DNA of 64,000 bases, taken from the NCBI RefSeq assembly GCF_000153345.1, contig NZ_CH724125.1:880344-944343 (forward strand). Direction: 5' to 3'. Both the position numbers and the translations under genes were made by a program. Positions within the stretch are counted from its first letter, which is position 1; every line of letters starts with the position of its first letter. Of this stretch, positions 44,385-53,728 are shown piece after piece. Below the pieces are notes generated by a model. That model was not told the DNA's origin, did not search any database, and saw only the letters and a program-made list of their open reading frames with translations. This DNA is from Neptuniibacter caesariensis (GTDB taxonomy: Bacteria > Pseudomonadota > Gammaproteobacteria > Pseudomonadales > Balneatricaceae).

Positions 44385-46123
44385 TCTATTCAAGCAGGAA
44401 CGTAAAAATCGGAGATTTTAAAGAATCCTGTATATTGATGATCGATGACGATCCTACGGTTTGTGAATTAACCCAATTGCTTTTAGCCGAAGAGGGTTAT
44501 AGTAATTTTAGTTTCATTACTGACCCCAAGCATGCAGCGGATAGTCTGAAGCGCCTTCAGCCTGATCTGGTGCTACTTGATCTTATTATGCCAGAGATCG
44601 ATGGCTTCCAGATTCTGAAGAACTTGCGGGATAACTCAGAGACCAAATATCTGCCGGTTATTGTGCTAACTGCCGCGTCTGAAGCTGATACTAAAATACG
44701 CTGCCTTGAACTTGAAGCTACAGAATTTCTGTCGAAGCCTGTAGATCGTGGTGAGTTGCTTCTTCGTGTACGTAACACTCTGATGGTTAAGGCTTACCAG
44801 GATCAACTGGCTTATTATGATCCGTTAACAGGACTGGCCAACCGTTTTTTGTTTAAGGATCGCTTACAGTGGGCGATGGAGCAAGCCGAGACGCAGAATA
44901 GCCATGTGGCGCTTTTGCATCTGACTCTGGATAAATTTCGCGATGTGAACGAATCCTATGGGCCGCGTTTTGGTGATCGTATTTTGCAGGTGGTTGCTGA
45001 CAGAATAATCGATTATCTAAAACACTCTGATGTTATTCGCCGTTCAGGTGATGAAGATGTCTGGCGCACAATTGCTAGAACCGGCGGTGATGAATTTTCT
45101 GTGCTTCTGGCCTCTAATCGTATCGATGACGCTTCATATATTGCCGCGGGCCTCGTCGATACGATAAACGAGCCTTTCCTACTTGATAATCAGGACTGCT
45201 ACCTCACATTAAGCGCAGGTATCTCTTTTTACCCAAGTGATGCCAGCAGTATAAATGAGCTGGTACAACATGCGAGCAATGCTGCTCAGTATGCTAAGCA
45301 GCAGGGAGGAAATCGCTACCGATTCTACTCAGAGGAAGCGAATCGACTCCTTAAAGAAAATATCTACCTGCAGGGACAGCTTCGTAAAGCGATTAAAGCA
45401 GACCAATTTGAACTGGTCTTCCAGCCTCAGGTTGATTCAGAAACTCATGTATTAAAAGGGGTTGAAGCGCTGTTACGTTGGAATCACCCTGAACGTGGTT
45501 ACATACCCCCAGCCCATTTCATCCCACTGGCTGAAGATGCCGGCCTGATTACCGCGATAGGCGAGTGGATCTTTAAGCAGGTCTGTAAACAGGCGGCCGA
45601 ATGGCGGGATCAATTTGGTGTAGATATTACCGTATCGACAAACCTTTCAAGTCTACAATTGAACTCTCCAAATCTGATTGCTTCGATGAAAGAAAGTATT
45701 GCCGAATCTGGAGTTAATCCTGAATCGGTTGTCATTGAGATCACTGAAAGTATTGCAATGGCAGATATCGAAAATAATCTGTTAATTTTAAAGCAGATTA
45801 CGGATCTGGGCTTAGCCTTGGCGATTGACGATTTTGGAACAGGTTATTCTTCATTAAGCTATATCAAGCATATGCCCGTTTCGGAAGTTAAAATTGATAA
45901 GATATTTGTAGATGGTATCCCTTCTGATCGAGGCGATGTTGCAATTATTGATGCAATCATAACGATGGCTAAGGAGCTCGATTTCAGGTTGGTAGCAGAA
46001 GGTATAGAAAACCAAACCCAGGCTGATTATTTGAAAGAAAAAGGTTGCGATGTGCTTCAAGGTTTCTACTTCTATAAGCCGATAAGTAAAAATGCGGTTG
46101 AAGAGGTTTTAGTGACCCTTTAA
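44381..46123 (+). CDS. Second response regulator REC-GGDEF-EAL
   Basis: 580-aa paralogue of the preceding protein, evidently a tandem duplicate. Receiver intact (DDDP, LLDLIMPEIDG, FLSKPVD). In the GGDEF domain the first metal-binding Asp is Thr (HLTLDKFRDVNE), while Asn, the later Asp and the TGGDEF signature remain, so cyclase activity is doubtful but GTP binding is possible. The EAL site is complete (EALLRWNHP, EITES, DDFGTGYSSL, KIDKIF, AEGIE). It is the last gene of the eight-gene unit and is coupled to the upstream gene by a 4-bp overlap with AGGAG before the start. Confidence 0.92.
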   Translation: MIYSSRNVKIGDFKESCILMIDDDPTVCELTQLLLAEEGYSNFSFITDPKHAADSLKRLQPDLVLLDLIMPEIDGFQILKNLRDNSETKYLPVIVLTAASEADTKIRCLELEATEFLSKPVDRGELLLRVRNTLMVKAYQDQLAYYDPLTGLANRFLFKDRLQWAMEQAETQNSHVALLHLTLDKFRDVNESYGPRFGDRILQVVADRIIDYLKHSDVIRRSGDEDVWRTIARTGGDEFSVLLASNRIDDASYIAAGLVDTINEPFLLDNQDCYLTLSAGISFYPSDASSINELVQHASNAAQYAKQQGGNRYRFYSEEANRLLKENIYLQGQLRKAIKADQFELVFQPQVDSETHVLKGVEALLRWNHPERGYIPPAHFIPLAEDAGLITAIGEWIFKQVCKQAAEWRDQFGVDITVSTNLSSLQLNSPNLIASMKESIAESGVNPESVVIEITESIAMADIENNLLILKQITDLGLALAIDDFGTGYSSLSYIKHMPVSEVKIDKIFVDGIPSDRGDVAIIDAIITMAKELDFRLVAEGIENQTQADYLKEKGCDVLQGFYFYKPISKNAVEEVLVTL

Positions 46124-46212
46124 AGCGAGATAAGTTGTTAGTTTAATTGTTTGAACTATTTAGTTGTTTTAAGCTCACACCCACGATGGCTTAATAAATA
46201 GCTGAGGCTAAT

Positions 46213-46632
46213 GTGAATAAACCTACCCGACTTAACAAGGCACTGATAGCACTCATGTTGCTGTTGTTTGTCGTGTATTGCTCGGTGGGTGTTTGCACCA
46301 GTCTGTTAAACTCGCTTTCACAAAGTGAAATGGGGCAGGAACAATCGGCTCATGCTCATCACCAGATGAGCGAAGATGCGGGTTCGTCTGAGATGATGAA
46401 TCACTGTGGAAGCTCGGAAAGCTGTGAGTGGAGTCGTAATCTGGTCGCAGAGCCTGCGTTAGACGTACCAGCTGATTTCTTCTTTGCCTACCTGCTGGCA
46501 GCGGTTTCGCTCATCTATCTGTTATCTTTGTGGCTTTCACGGGGCCGGGGATTATACGCTTTTGCCCGGGAAAACTGTTTCCAATATACCTACCCCCGGT
46601 TACACCTGCAGAAAGCTGTCTTTCTGAATTAA
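46213..46632 (+). CDS. Small membrane protein with His/Met/Cys-rich loop, copper-efflux associated
   Basis: 139 aa from GTG (GAGG upstream). Two TM helices (about 10-30 and 86-109) flank a periplasmic loop with HAHHQM, EMMNHCGSSESC: a clustered set of His, Met and Cys typical of soft-metal binding. I do not recognise a named family. Its place directly before a Cus-type operon suggests metal capture or sensing at the membrane (inference). Confidence 0.65.
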   Translation: MNKPTRLNKALIALMLLLFVVYCSVGVCTSLLNSLSQSEMGQEQSAHAHHQMSEDAGSSEMMNHCGSSESCEWSRNLVAEPALDVPADFFFAYLLAAVSLIYLLSLWLSRGRGLYAFARENCFQYTYPRLHLQKAVFLN

Positions 46633-46707
46633 TTCTACCTGCAACTTAGATTCTGCTATTCGGCATTGGTGCTGGATGGTTTCGTATTTTTGTTACAGGA
46701 AAGAGTT

Positions 46708-48027
46708 ATGTATAGAACCGCCTTAATTTTAATGCTGGCATATAGTTCAAGTGCTATTGCAACTCAGCAGCTCAGTGACAAACCCTCTCTTTTGACCCTG
46801 GAAGCCGCAATTAACAATGCCCTAACAGCGGATCACTGGCAGAGTGGTAATCATCTTCAGGAACAGGCTTTGCGTTCAAACGCGATCGCTGCTGAGCAGT
46901 TACCTGATCCGAAAGTTCGGATGGCGTTGGCTAATCTCCCGTTGGATTCTCTGAATTTCAATCAGGAAAATATGACCCAGTTACAGCTGGGTGTGTCCCA
47001 GCAATTCCCTCGCGGGGACAGCTTAAAGATCAAACGGCAACAGATTGAATCTCTAGCAGATAAAGCGCCAATTCAACGCCAGGAACGTAGAGCACAGATT
47101 AAGAAAAACGTCAGCCTGAATTGGTTGATGCTGTCTCAGATACAGCGTCAGTTAAGTTTGTTAAAGCGTAAACGGCATATATTTCAGGAACTGGTTTCGA
47201 TCAGCCGGGCAAATTTCCGTACCGGTAAAGCACGCCGTTTTGAGGTGATCGATGCTGAGCTCCAGGTGACTCGCCTTAAAGATCGAATTATTCAGTTAGA
47301 GAAGCGTGAGGCTCAACAAAAGGCACAGCTAAGCCAGTGGCTTTCGGTCAATACCCCTGTTGAGCTTCCGGATGAGTATAAGCCGGTTTCTTTGCTAAAT
47401 GCGTCAGGTACTGCTGATGAGAGCCAGGCGCTGACGATCCATCCCCAGATACAGATCTTCGATCAGGAGTTGAAGGTCAAGGAAAAAGGCATCGCGCTAG
47501 CAGATGAGGCATACAAACCAAGCTTTAAGCTGGATGCCAATTATGGCTATCGGGATGACATGCCTTCCGGTATGGACCGGGCAGACTTTTTCAGTGTTGC
47601 CGTCACCATGGATCTGCCGTTATTTACCGACAAGCGACAGGATCAGCGCAGGAATTCAGCGGTTAAAGAGCGTGAAGCGACCGTTGAAAAACGTCTGCTC
47701 AAAGCACGGGAACTTCAGTCGCAATTACGTGTGGCTGAGGCTGATTTGCAAGGATTAGATCAGCAGCTTGAGATCTATAACAAGCGATACCTCTACCAAC
47801 TCGCCAGTAAAAGGAAGGCGGCGCTTAACGCTTATGCATCAGCGGATGCGAGATTTAATGAGGTGTCTATGGCGGCTATCTCAGAGCTTGAAGCCCAGTT
47901 ACAGAAGATCGCTTTAGAGCACCAGCATCAGATGGCGATTACCCGTATTAACTATTTCTTTGCGGGTGTTGATCCGCAGATTGCTGAAGATGTTAGCCAG
48001 AACCTATCTGCGGAGGTTGGACAATGA
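46708..48027 (+). CDS. cusC: CusC/CzcC-type outer-membrane efflux channel
   Basis: 439 aa of the TolC family. I choose the ATG at 46708: GGAAAGAG precedes it and a signal peptide (MYRTALILMLAYSSSAIA) follows, whereas the frame opens at 46666. Two outer-membrane-efflux repeats with long heptad helices (about 140-215 and 320-400), and LPDPKVRMALANLP, are typical of heavy-metal RND channels. It overlaps cusB by 4 bp (ATGA). Confidence 0.85.
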   Translation: MYRTALILMLAYSSSAIATQQLSDKPSLLTLEAAINNALTADHWQSGNHLQEQALRSNAIAAEQLPDPKVRMALANLPLDSLNFNQENMTQLQLGVSQQFPRGDSLKIKRQQIESLADKAPIQRQERRAQIKKNVSLNWLMLSQIQRQLSLLKRKRHIFQELVSISRANFRTGKARRFEVIDAELQVTRLKDRIIQLEKREAQQKAQLSQWLSVNTPVELPDEYKPVSLLNASGTADESQALTIHPQIQIFDQELKVKEKGIALADEAYKPSFKLDANYGYRDDMPSGMDRADFFSVAVTMDLPLFTDKRQDQRRNSAVKEREATVEKRLLKARELQSQLRVAEADLQGLDQQLEIYNKRYLYQLASKRKAALNAYASADARFNEVSMAAISELEAQLQKIALEHQHQMAITRINYFFAGVDPQIAEDVSQNLSAEVGQ

Positions 48028-49505
48028 ATAAAGGATTTATTGCTGTAATTGCCCTGAGTGTAGGCGCCGCAGCGGGTTATTGGGCTCCGAAACAGTCTGC
48101 TTCCGAAAGCAGCGCAGAGATGGGGGGAGAAAGTCAGCCTCTGTACTGGGTTGCGCCAATGGACCCTAACTTCAAACGAGACAAACCTGGTTTATCCCCT
48201 ATGGGAATGGATCTGGTGCCGGTTTACCCCGAAGATCTCGCCGGTGGTGATTCGCCGGGGATGATCTCGATACAGTCTGAAGTGGTTAATAATCTGGGGG
48301 TACGTACCGAACCGGTCATTTTCAGTCCGATGCAGGAACGATTAAGCACTGTTGGTTATCTGGGCTTTGATCAGGAACAGTTGGTGGACGTGCACTCACG
48401 GGTTTCTGGCTGGGTGGAGACGCTGGCGGTGAATACTGAGGGCGAAGCGGTTGAGAAAGGGCAGCTGCTTTATGAGATCTACTCCCCAGAACTGGTTAAT
48501 GCTCAAGAGGAGTATCTGGCGGCGCTACAAAGTGGTAACCGTTATCTGCGCCGCGCAAGTGAGTCCAAGCTGAAATCATTGGGTGCGGATGAATCTATCT
48601 TCGAAAAACTAAAAAGCGGCAAACAATCCTTTAACCGTCTGCCGGTTTACGCACCCCAGAGTGGCTATGTTAGCCAGTTAAATGTCCGCCAGGGGATGTT
48701 TATTAAGCCTGCCAGTAAGTTGATGCGTATAGGGCCGTTGCAGCAGATTTGGGCAACAGCGGAGCTATTTGAACGTCAGGCCGGACAGGTCTCTGTTGGT
48801 GATCAGGCCGAGATGCGGCTGGACTTCCTGCCGGGTAAAAGCTGGCGGGGGAAGGTTGACTACATCTACCCCGCACTGGATCAGAAAACCCGTACATTAA
48901 AGGTGAGGCTGCGGTTTGAAAACCCTGACCTTCAACTAAAACCAGACATGTTTGCGCGCATCGAGATCGAAACCTCGGCAACCAAACCGGTCTTGAATGT
49001 ACCTGCGTCTGCTTTGATTAAAACCGGCAGCCAGGAGCGCATTGTGGTTGATATGGGAGAGGGCCGTTACAAATCGGTCGAGGTTACCTCTGGCCAGCAG
49101 ATGAATGGCCGGGTGGCTATTGAACAGGGTTTATACCCGCAAGATCGTGTGGTGGTTTCAGCGCAGTTTATGCTCGATTCTGAATCGTCAATCAGCTCTG
49201 ATTTCCTGCGTATGACACCGCCAAAAATGGGCAGAATTGAAGAGGTATGGGTCGCTGCTCAAATTCGCTCGGTTGATCAGGAAAACCGCTCGGTGGTGTT
49301 GAAGCACGGCGAGATTGCTGAGTGGAAACAACCTGGGATGGTCATGGAAGTGCCTGTTGATCCAGCGCTGGATATGAATGTTTTTGCGAACCAGCAGAAT
49401 CTGCAAGTACTCCTGAATGGCGGCGATATGACTGATCTGAAGCTGACCGATTATGTTGTGCCACGCCCGAAAGCGCCGGGTAGCTTACCAGGAGGTGCGA
49501 TGTGA
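48024..49505 (+). CDS. cusB: CusB-type periplasmic adaptor with fused CusF-like metal-binding domain
   Basis: 493 aa. N-terminal signal anchor, then a heavy-metal-binding module ([28 protein letters not shown], about 36-65), adaptor hairpin and barrel (about 110-385). The C-terminal ~90 residues look like Cus[19 protein letters not shown] supplies His, Trp and two Met in nearly the CusF spacing (His+11 and +13 for the Met pair). In E. coli CusF is a separate chaperone delivering Cu(I)/Ag(I); here it appears fused. Coupled to cusC and cusA by 4-bp overlaps. Confidence 0.88.
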   Translation: MNKGFIAVIALSVGAAAGYWAPKQSASESSAEMGGESQPLYWVAPMDPNFKRDKPGLSPMGMDLVPVYPEDLAGGDSPGMISIQSEVVNNLGVRTEPVIFSPMQERLSTVGYLGFDQEQLVDVHSRVSGWVETLAVNTEGEAVEKGQLLYEIYSPELVNAQEEYLAALQSGNRYLRRASESKLKSLGADESIFEKLKSGKQSFNRLPVYAPQSGYVSQLNVRQGMFIKPASKLMRIGPLQQIWATAELFERQAGQVSVGDQAEMRLDFLPGKSWRGKVDYIYPALDQKTRTLKVRLRFENPDLQLKPDMFARIEIETSATKPVLNVPASALIKTGSQERIVVDMGEGRYKSVEVTSGQQMNGRVAIEQGLYPQDRVVVSAQFMLDSESSISSDFLRMTPPKMGRIEEVWVAAQIRSVDQENRSVVLKHGEIAEWKQPGMVMEVPVDPALDMNVFANQQNLQVLLNGGDMTDLKLTDYVVPRPKAPGSLPGGAM

Positions 49506-52500
49506 TTCGGTCCATTATCCACTGGTCGATCTACAATCGATTCTTTGTTCTTCTGGCAACACTGATTCTGGTGGGTTGGGGCGCTTATGCGGTTAAGCAT
49601 ACTCCGATTGATGCAATACCGGATCTTTCTGATGTCCAGGTGATTATCAAAACCAGTTACCCCGGACAAGCGCCGCAGGTTGTCGAAGATCAGGTGACCT
49701 ATCCGCTGACCACGGCGATGTTATCAGTGCCCGGCGCAAAGACCGTGCGTGGTTTCTCCTTTTTTGGGGATTCCTACGTCTACGTGATTTTTGACGATGA
49801 TACTGATCTTTACTGGGCGCGAAGCCGGGTGCTTGAGTATCTGAGTCAGGTCGCTTCGAGTTTACCTGCGAGCGCTAAACCGCAGTTAGGACCTGATGCG
49901 ACCGGCGTCGGCTGGGTCTATCTTTATGCGCTGGTTGATCGTACTGGACAGCATGATCTTGCCCAATTGCGCAGCCTTCAGGACTGGTTCCTGAAGTACG
50001 AGTTGCAGACAGTAGCGGGTGTTTCTGAAGTTGCACCTGTCGGGGGGATGGTTAAGCAATACCAGGTGAAGGTCGATCCTGAAAAACTACGTGCATTTAA
50101 TATCCCGCTTTCACATATCAATAATGCGATTAAGCGCGCCAATCAGGAGAGTGGAGCATCGGTTATTGAGATGGCCGAGGCGGAGTATATGGTGCGTGCC
50201 AGCGGTTATCTGGACGGCTTGGAAGCGATCCAGACAATCCCGCTGGGCGCAACCCAGCAGGGCACACCGATCCTGCTTAAGGATCTGGCTGAAGTGAGCT
50301 TAGGGCCGCAGATGCGCCGGGGGATTGCTGAGCTGGATGGCGAAGGTGAAACCGTCGGCGGTATTGTCGTTATGCGTTTTGGTGAAAATGCCCAGAAAAC
50401 CATTAACGGGGTTAAAGCAAAGCTGGAAGAGCTGAAGCGAAGCCTGCCCGAAGGGGTCGAGATCGTTACCGTCTATGATCGCTCCGGGTTGATAGAGCGA
50501 GCAGTGGATAACCTCTTTGAAAAACTGGTCGAAGAGTTCATCGTCGTTGTGGTGGTGTGCGCGCTGTTTCTGTTCCACTTCCGCTCGTCGCTGGTGGTGA
50601 TTATCAGCCTGCCGGTCGGTATTTTGAGCGCGTTTATCGTGATGTATTACCAGGGGATAAACGCCAACATTATGTCCCTGGGTGGTATTGCGATTGCGAT
50701 CGGCGCGATGGTCGATGGTGCCATTGTGATGGTGGAGAATGTCCACAAGCATATGGAGCGAACTGAGCTCACCGCAGAGAATCGCTGGCAAGTAATCGCT
50801 GAAGCGTCGGCTGAGGTGGGGCCTGCATTGTTTTTTAGTTTACTGATTATCACCATGAGCTTCCTGCCTGTGTTTACCCTTGAGGCTCAAGAAGGGCGGA
50901 TGTTCTCACCTTTGGCCTTTACTAAAACCTATGCGATGGCCGCCGCTGCCGGACTGGCAATAACCCTGGTGCCGGTACTCATGGGTTACTGTATTCGTGG
51001 GCGGGTTCTACCCGAGCATAAAAACCCGCTGAATCGAATGCTACAAGCAATCTACCTGCCGGTGATTCGGGTCGTGCTTAGCTGGCCTAAAGCAACCATC
51101 ACCTTTGCGTTGTTGCTAACCGTTGTAGGGTTCTGGCCGGTGAATAAAATCGGTAGCGAGTTTATCCCGCCTTTGGATGAGGGGGATCTGATGTATATGC
51201 CTACCACCTATCCAGGGATCTCTATAGGTAAAGCTCGGGAGCTTCTACAGCAGACCGATAAGCTGATCAGAACTGTACCGGAAGTTGAGCGAGTATTTGG
51301 CAAAATCGGGCGTGCTGAAACGGCAACCGACCCTGCGCCTTTAACCATGATCGAAACCTTTATTACCTTAAAACCACGAAGTGAGTGGCGAGAGGGGATG
51401 ACGACGGACAAGTTAACCAAGGAGCTGGATAAGCTGGTGAAATTCCCCGGCCTGACCAATGCCTGGGTGATGCCGATTAAAACCCGAATCGATATGCTGG
51501 CCACAGGGATCAAAACCCCGGTAGGTCTTAAAGTGGCTGGCCCAGATCTGAATGTGATTCAGGAGATCGGCCAACAACTGGAAAAGGTGATCGCTGAAGT
51601 TGATGGCACTGCCTCTGTCTACTCTGAACGTGTCGTCGGTGGCCGCTATATTAAGGTTGATATTCAGCGCGAAAAAGCGGCACGTTATGGGCTAAATATT
51701 GCGGATGTGCAGCAGGTGGTAACCAGCGCGATCGGTGGCATGAATGTGGCGCAAACGGTCGAGGGGCTGGAGCGTTATCCGATCAATGTTCGCTACCCGC
51801 AGGAATATCGTGATTCGGTCGAAAAGCTGCGCTTACTTCCATTGGTTACTCCAGCGGGGATGCGCATCGCGTTGGCTGATGTGGCAACGATCCGTATTGA
51901 AGATGGACCGCCTGGGATTAAAAGTGAAAACGCCCGCCCGAATGGCTGGACCTTTGTCGATATCGAGGGCAGAGATCTGGGTTCCTATGTCGCTGATGCG
52001 CAGCGGATCGTCGCTGATAAGGTGCAACTACCACCGGGCTATTCAATCAACTGGTCTGGTCAGTATGAGTACCTGCTTCGCGCTCAGGAGCGGCTGACTT
52101 ATGTAGTGCCATTAACACTGGTGATCATTGTCGTGCTGCTCTATATGAGTTTCCGCCGCTTTGCTGAAGTTGCCATGATTATGGGTACGTTGCCCCTGGC
52201 GCTGATCGGAGGCATCTGGATGCTCTATCTGAATCAATACAACTTCTCGGTGGCCGTGGGTGTTGGCTTTATCGCTTTGGCCGGGGTAGCGGTAGAGATT
52301 GGGGTGATTATGCTGATCTATCTTAACCAGGCTTATGCGGAGTGCATGCGTAAAACCAACAGTCAGCCCTCGCTTCAGGATCTGCGTAATGCAGTGATCG
52401 AAGGGGCAGGGATGCGTGTGCGCCCGGTGATGATGACAGTTATCACAGTCATCGCTGGATTACTGCCGATTATGTATGGAACCGGAACGGGCTCAGAGGT

Positions 52501-52615
52501 GATGCAGAGAATCGCCGCGCCTATGGTGGGTGGAATGGCCAGTGCTGTAGTCCTGACTTTGTTGCTGATCCCTGCGGTTTTCTATCTATCGAAGAAAGCC
52601 CAGGTAAAGTCATAA
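49502..52615 (+). CDS. cusA: CusA-type heavy-metal RND pump
   Basis: 1037-aa inner-membrane proton antiporter exporting Cu(I)/Ag(I) through CusB and CusC. HME-RND hallmarks: [16 protein letters not shown] at the N-terminus, the TM4 block [17 protein letters not shown] (with the Asp/Glu proton relay) and [17 protein letters not shown] in the porter domain. Twelve TM helices are expected. The Met-rich path residues favour monovalent copper/silver over zinc/cobalt, but I could not map them rigorously. Last gene of the operon; terminator follows. Confidence 0.92.
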   Translation: MIRSIIHWSIYNRFFVLLATLILVGWGAYAVKHTPIDAIPDLSDVQVIIKTSYPGQAPQVVEDQVTYPLTTAMLSVPGAKTVRGFSFFGDSYVYVIFDDDTDLYWARSRVLEYLSQVASSLPASAKPQLGPDATGVGWVYLYALVDRTGQHDLAQLRSLQDWFLKYELQTVAGVSEVAPVGGMVKQYQVKVDPEKLRAFNIPLSHINNAIKRANQESGASVIEMAEAEYMVRASGYLDGLEAIQTIPLGATQQGTPILLKDLAEVSLGPQMRRGIAELDGEGETVGGIVVMRFGENAQKTINGVKAKLEELKRSLPEGVEIVTVYDRSGLIERAVDNLFEKLVEEFIVVVVVCALFLFHFRSSLVVIISLPVGILSAFIVMYYQGINANIMSLGGIAIAIGAMVDGAIVMVENVHKHMERTELTAENRWQVIAEASAEVGPALFFSLLIITMSFLPVFTLEAQEGRMFSPLAFTKTYAMAAAAGLAITLVPVLMGYCIRGRVLPEHKNPLNRMLQAIYLPVIRVVLSWPKATITFALLLTVVGFWPVNKIGSEFIPPLDEGDLMYMPTTYPGISIGKARELLQQTDKLIRTVPEVERVFGKIGRAETATDPAPLTMIETFITLKPRSEWREGMTTDKLTKELDKLVKFPGLTNAWVMPIKTRIDMLATGIKTPVGLKVAGPDLNVIQEIGQQLEKVIAEVDGTASVYSERVVGGRYIKVDIQREKAARYGLNIADVQQVVTSAIGGMNVAQTVEGLERYPINVRYPQEYRDSVEKLRLLPLVTPAGMRIALADVATIRIEDGPPGIKSENARPNGWTFVDIEGRDLGSYVADAQRIVADKVQLPPGYSINWSGQYEYLLRAQERLTYVVPLTLVIIVVLLYMSFRRFAEVAMIMGTLPLALIGGIWMLYLNQYNFSVAVGVGFIALAGVAVEIGVIMLIYLNQAYAECMRKTNSQPSLQDLRNAVIEGAGMRVRPVMMTVITVIAGLLPIMYGTGTGSEVMQRIAAPMVGGMASAVVLTLLLIPAVFYLSKKAQVKS

Positions 52616-52654
52616 CGGACTAACCCCATAAGAGCATTGGGGGCATGAGCAAAG

Positions 52655-52690
52655 AAGGTCGCATTTGCTGCGAATCAGATGCGATCTTTT
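52655..52690 (+). terminator. Terminator of the cus operon
   Basis: A 10-bp stem AAGGTCGCAT/ATGCGATCTT with one G-T pair and a 14-nt loop, followed by TT(A). Confidence 0.75.
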
Positions 52691-52757
52691 ATGTTCAGAC
52701 TTTGCTCACATCTGATACACTGCGTAACAGCGTTAATCCTTACCAAAGAAAATAATA

Positions 52758-53717
52758 ATGACACGTTGGTTTCGACGACTCTTCTCTCTGTTTTGCATTG
52801 TTCTGTCAGTAACGGTTTCAGCTGAAAATCGTGTTGTCACACTGGGGACTGGTGGTGTTACCGGGCTTTATTACCCTACAGGTGGTGCGTTCTGCCGTCT
52901 GGCTAACTTAACCCGTAATCAGCATGGCATGCGCTGTTCGGTCAGAAGTACCCCGGGCTCTGTCGCCAACCTGAAAGAGGTGAGTGAAGGCCAGTTGGAT
53001 TTTGGTATTGCTGAAGCAGGGCAACTTCACGATGCTTACACTGGTAAGGGAGAGTTCTCTAAGCCAGACCGGTCGTTACGATCCCTGTTTAGTATCTTCC
53101 CTGAATACATCACCATTATTAGTCGTGCTGACAGTGGCATTGAGAAGTTCAGTGACCTTAAAGGAAAACGGATCAATATAGGGCAGCCCGGCAGCAGCCA
53201 GCGCTTAACGCTGCAAGCGCTCTTTGATGCCTTCGGTTGGAAGTTCGAACAGTTTAGTGAAATACATGAGCTGGAACCTGCAGGGCAGGCGGATGCGCTC
53301 TGTGAGAATCGGATAGATGCCACGCTGTACGTGGTGGGACATCCCAGTGGCGCGATTAAAGAAGCGCTGCGTGATTGTAATAGTCGCCTGATTAGTCTCT
53401 CCTCTCAAGAAGTCAAAGCACTGACTTCTCTCAATCCCCATTACTACCCTCGTCAACTGCGTAGCAGTTATTACAGTCCTGAGCTATCCAGTATTGATAC
53501 CGTCAGCGTGGATGCGACGTTGTTCGCCAGTACCGCGATGTCTGAAGACGTTGTCTATGCAATGGTGAAATCGCTGTTTGAGCAGTTCAGCCAGTTCAAG
53601 CGGATGCATCCGGCGTTCTGGGAACTGGAAAAACAGCAGATGGTACCGGAAAAGCTTGCTGCGCCTTTGCACCCTGGAGCAGAGCGCTATTACCGAGAGA
53701 TTGGTCTGATTAAGTAG
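52758..53717 (+). CDS. TAXI-family solute-binding protein (orphan)
   Basis: 319 aa with a signal peptide (cleavage after VSA). VTLGTGGVTGLYYPTGGAFC and ARADSGIE-like, LKGKRINIGQPGS and VVGHPSGAIKEAL blocks define the TAXI family of TRAP binding proteins. It is a paralogue of the protein at 55605 and shares its architecture throughout. No permease follows; instead it ends 11 bp from a convergent histidine kinase gene. It may present ligand to that kinase rather than to a transporter (inference). Confidence 0.88.
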   Translation: MTRWFRRLFSLFCIVLSVTVSAENRVVTLGTGGVTGLYYPTGGAFCRLANLTRNQHGMRCSVRSTPGSVANLKEVSEGQLDFGIAEAGQLHDAYTGKGEFSKPDRSLRSLFSIFPEYITIISRADSGIEKFSDLKGKRINIGQPGSSQRLTLQALFDAFGWKFEQFSEIHELEPAGQADALCENRIDATLYVVGHPSGAIKEALRDCNSRLISLSSQEVKALTSLNPHYYPRQLRSSYYSPELSSIDTVSVDATLFASTAMSEDVVYAMVKSLFEQFSQFKRMHPAFWELEKQQMVPEKLAAPLHPGAERYYREIGLIK

Positions 53718-53728
53718 GCTATTACTTT

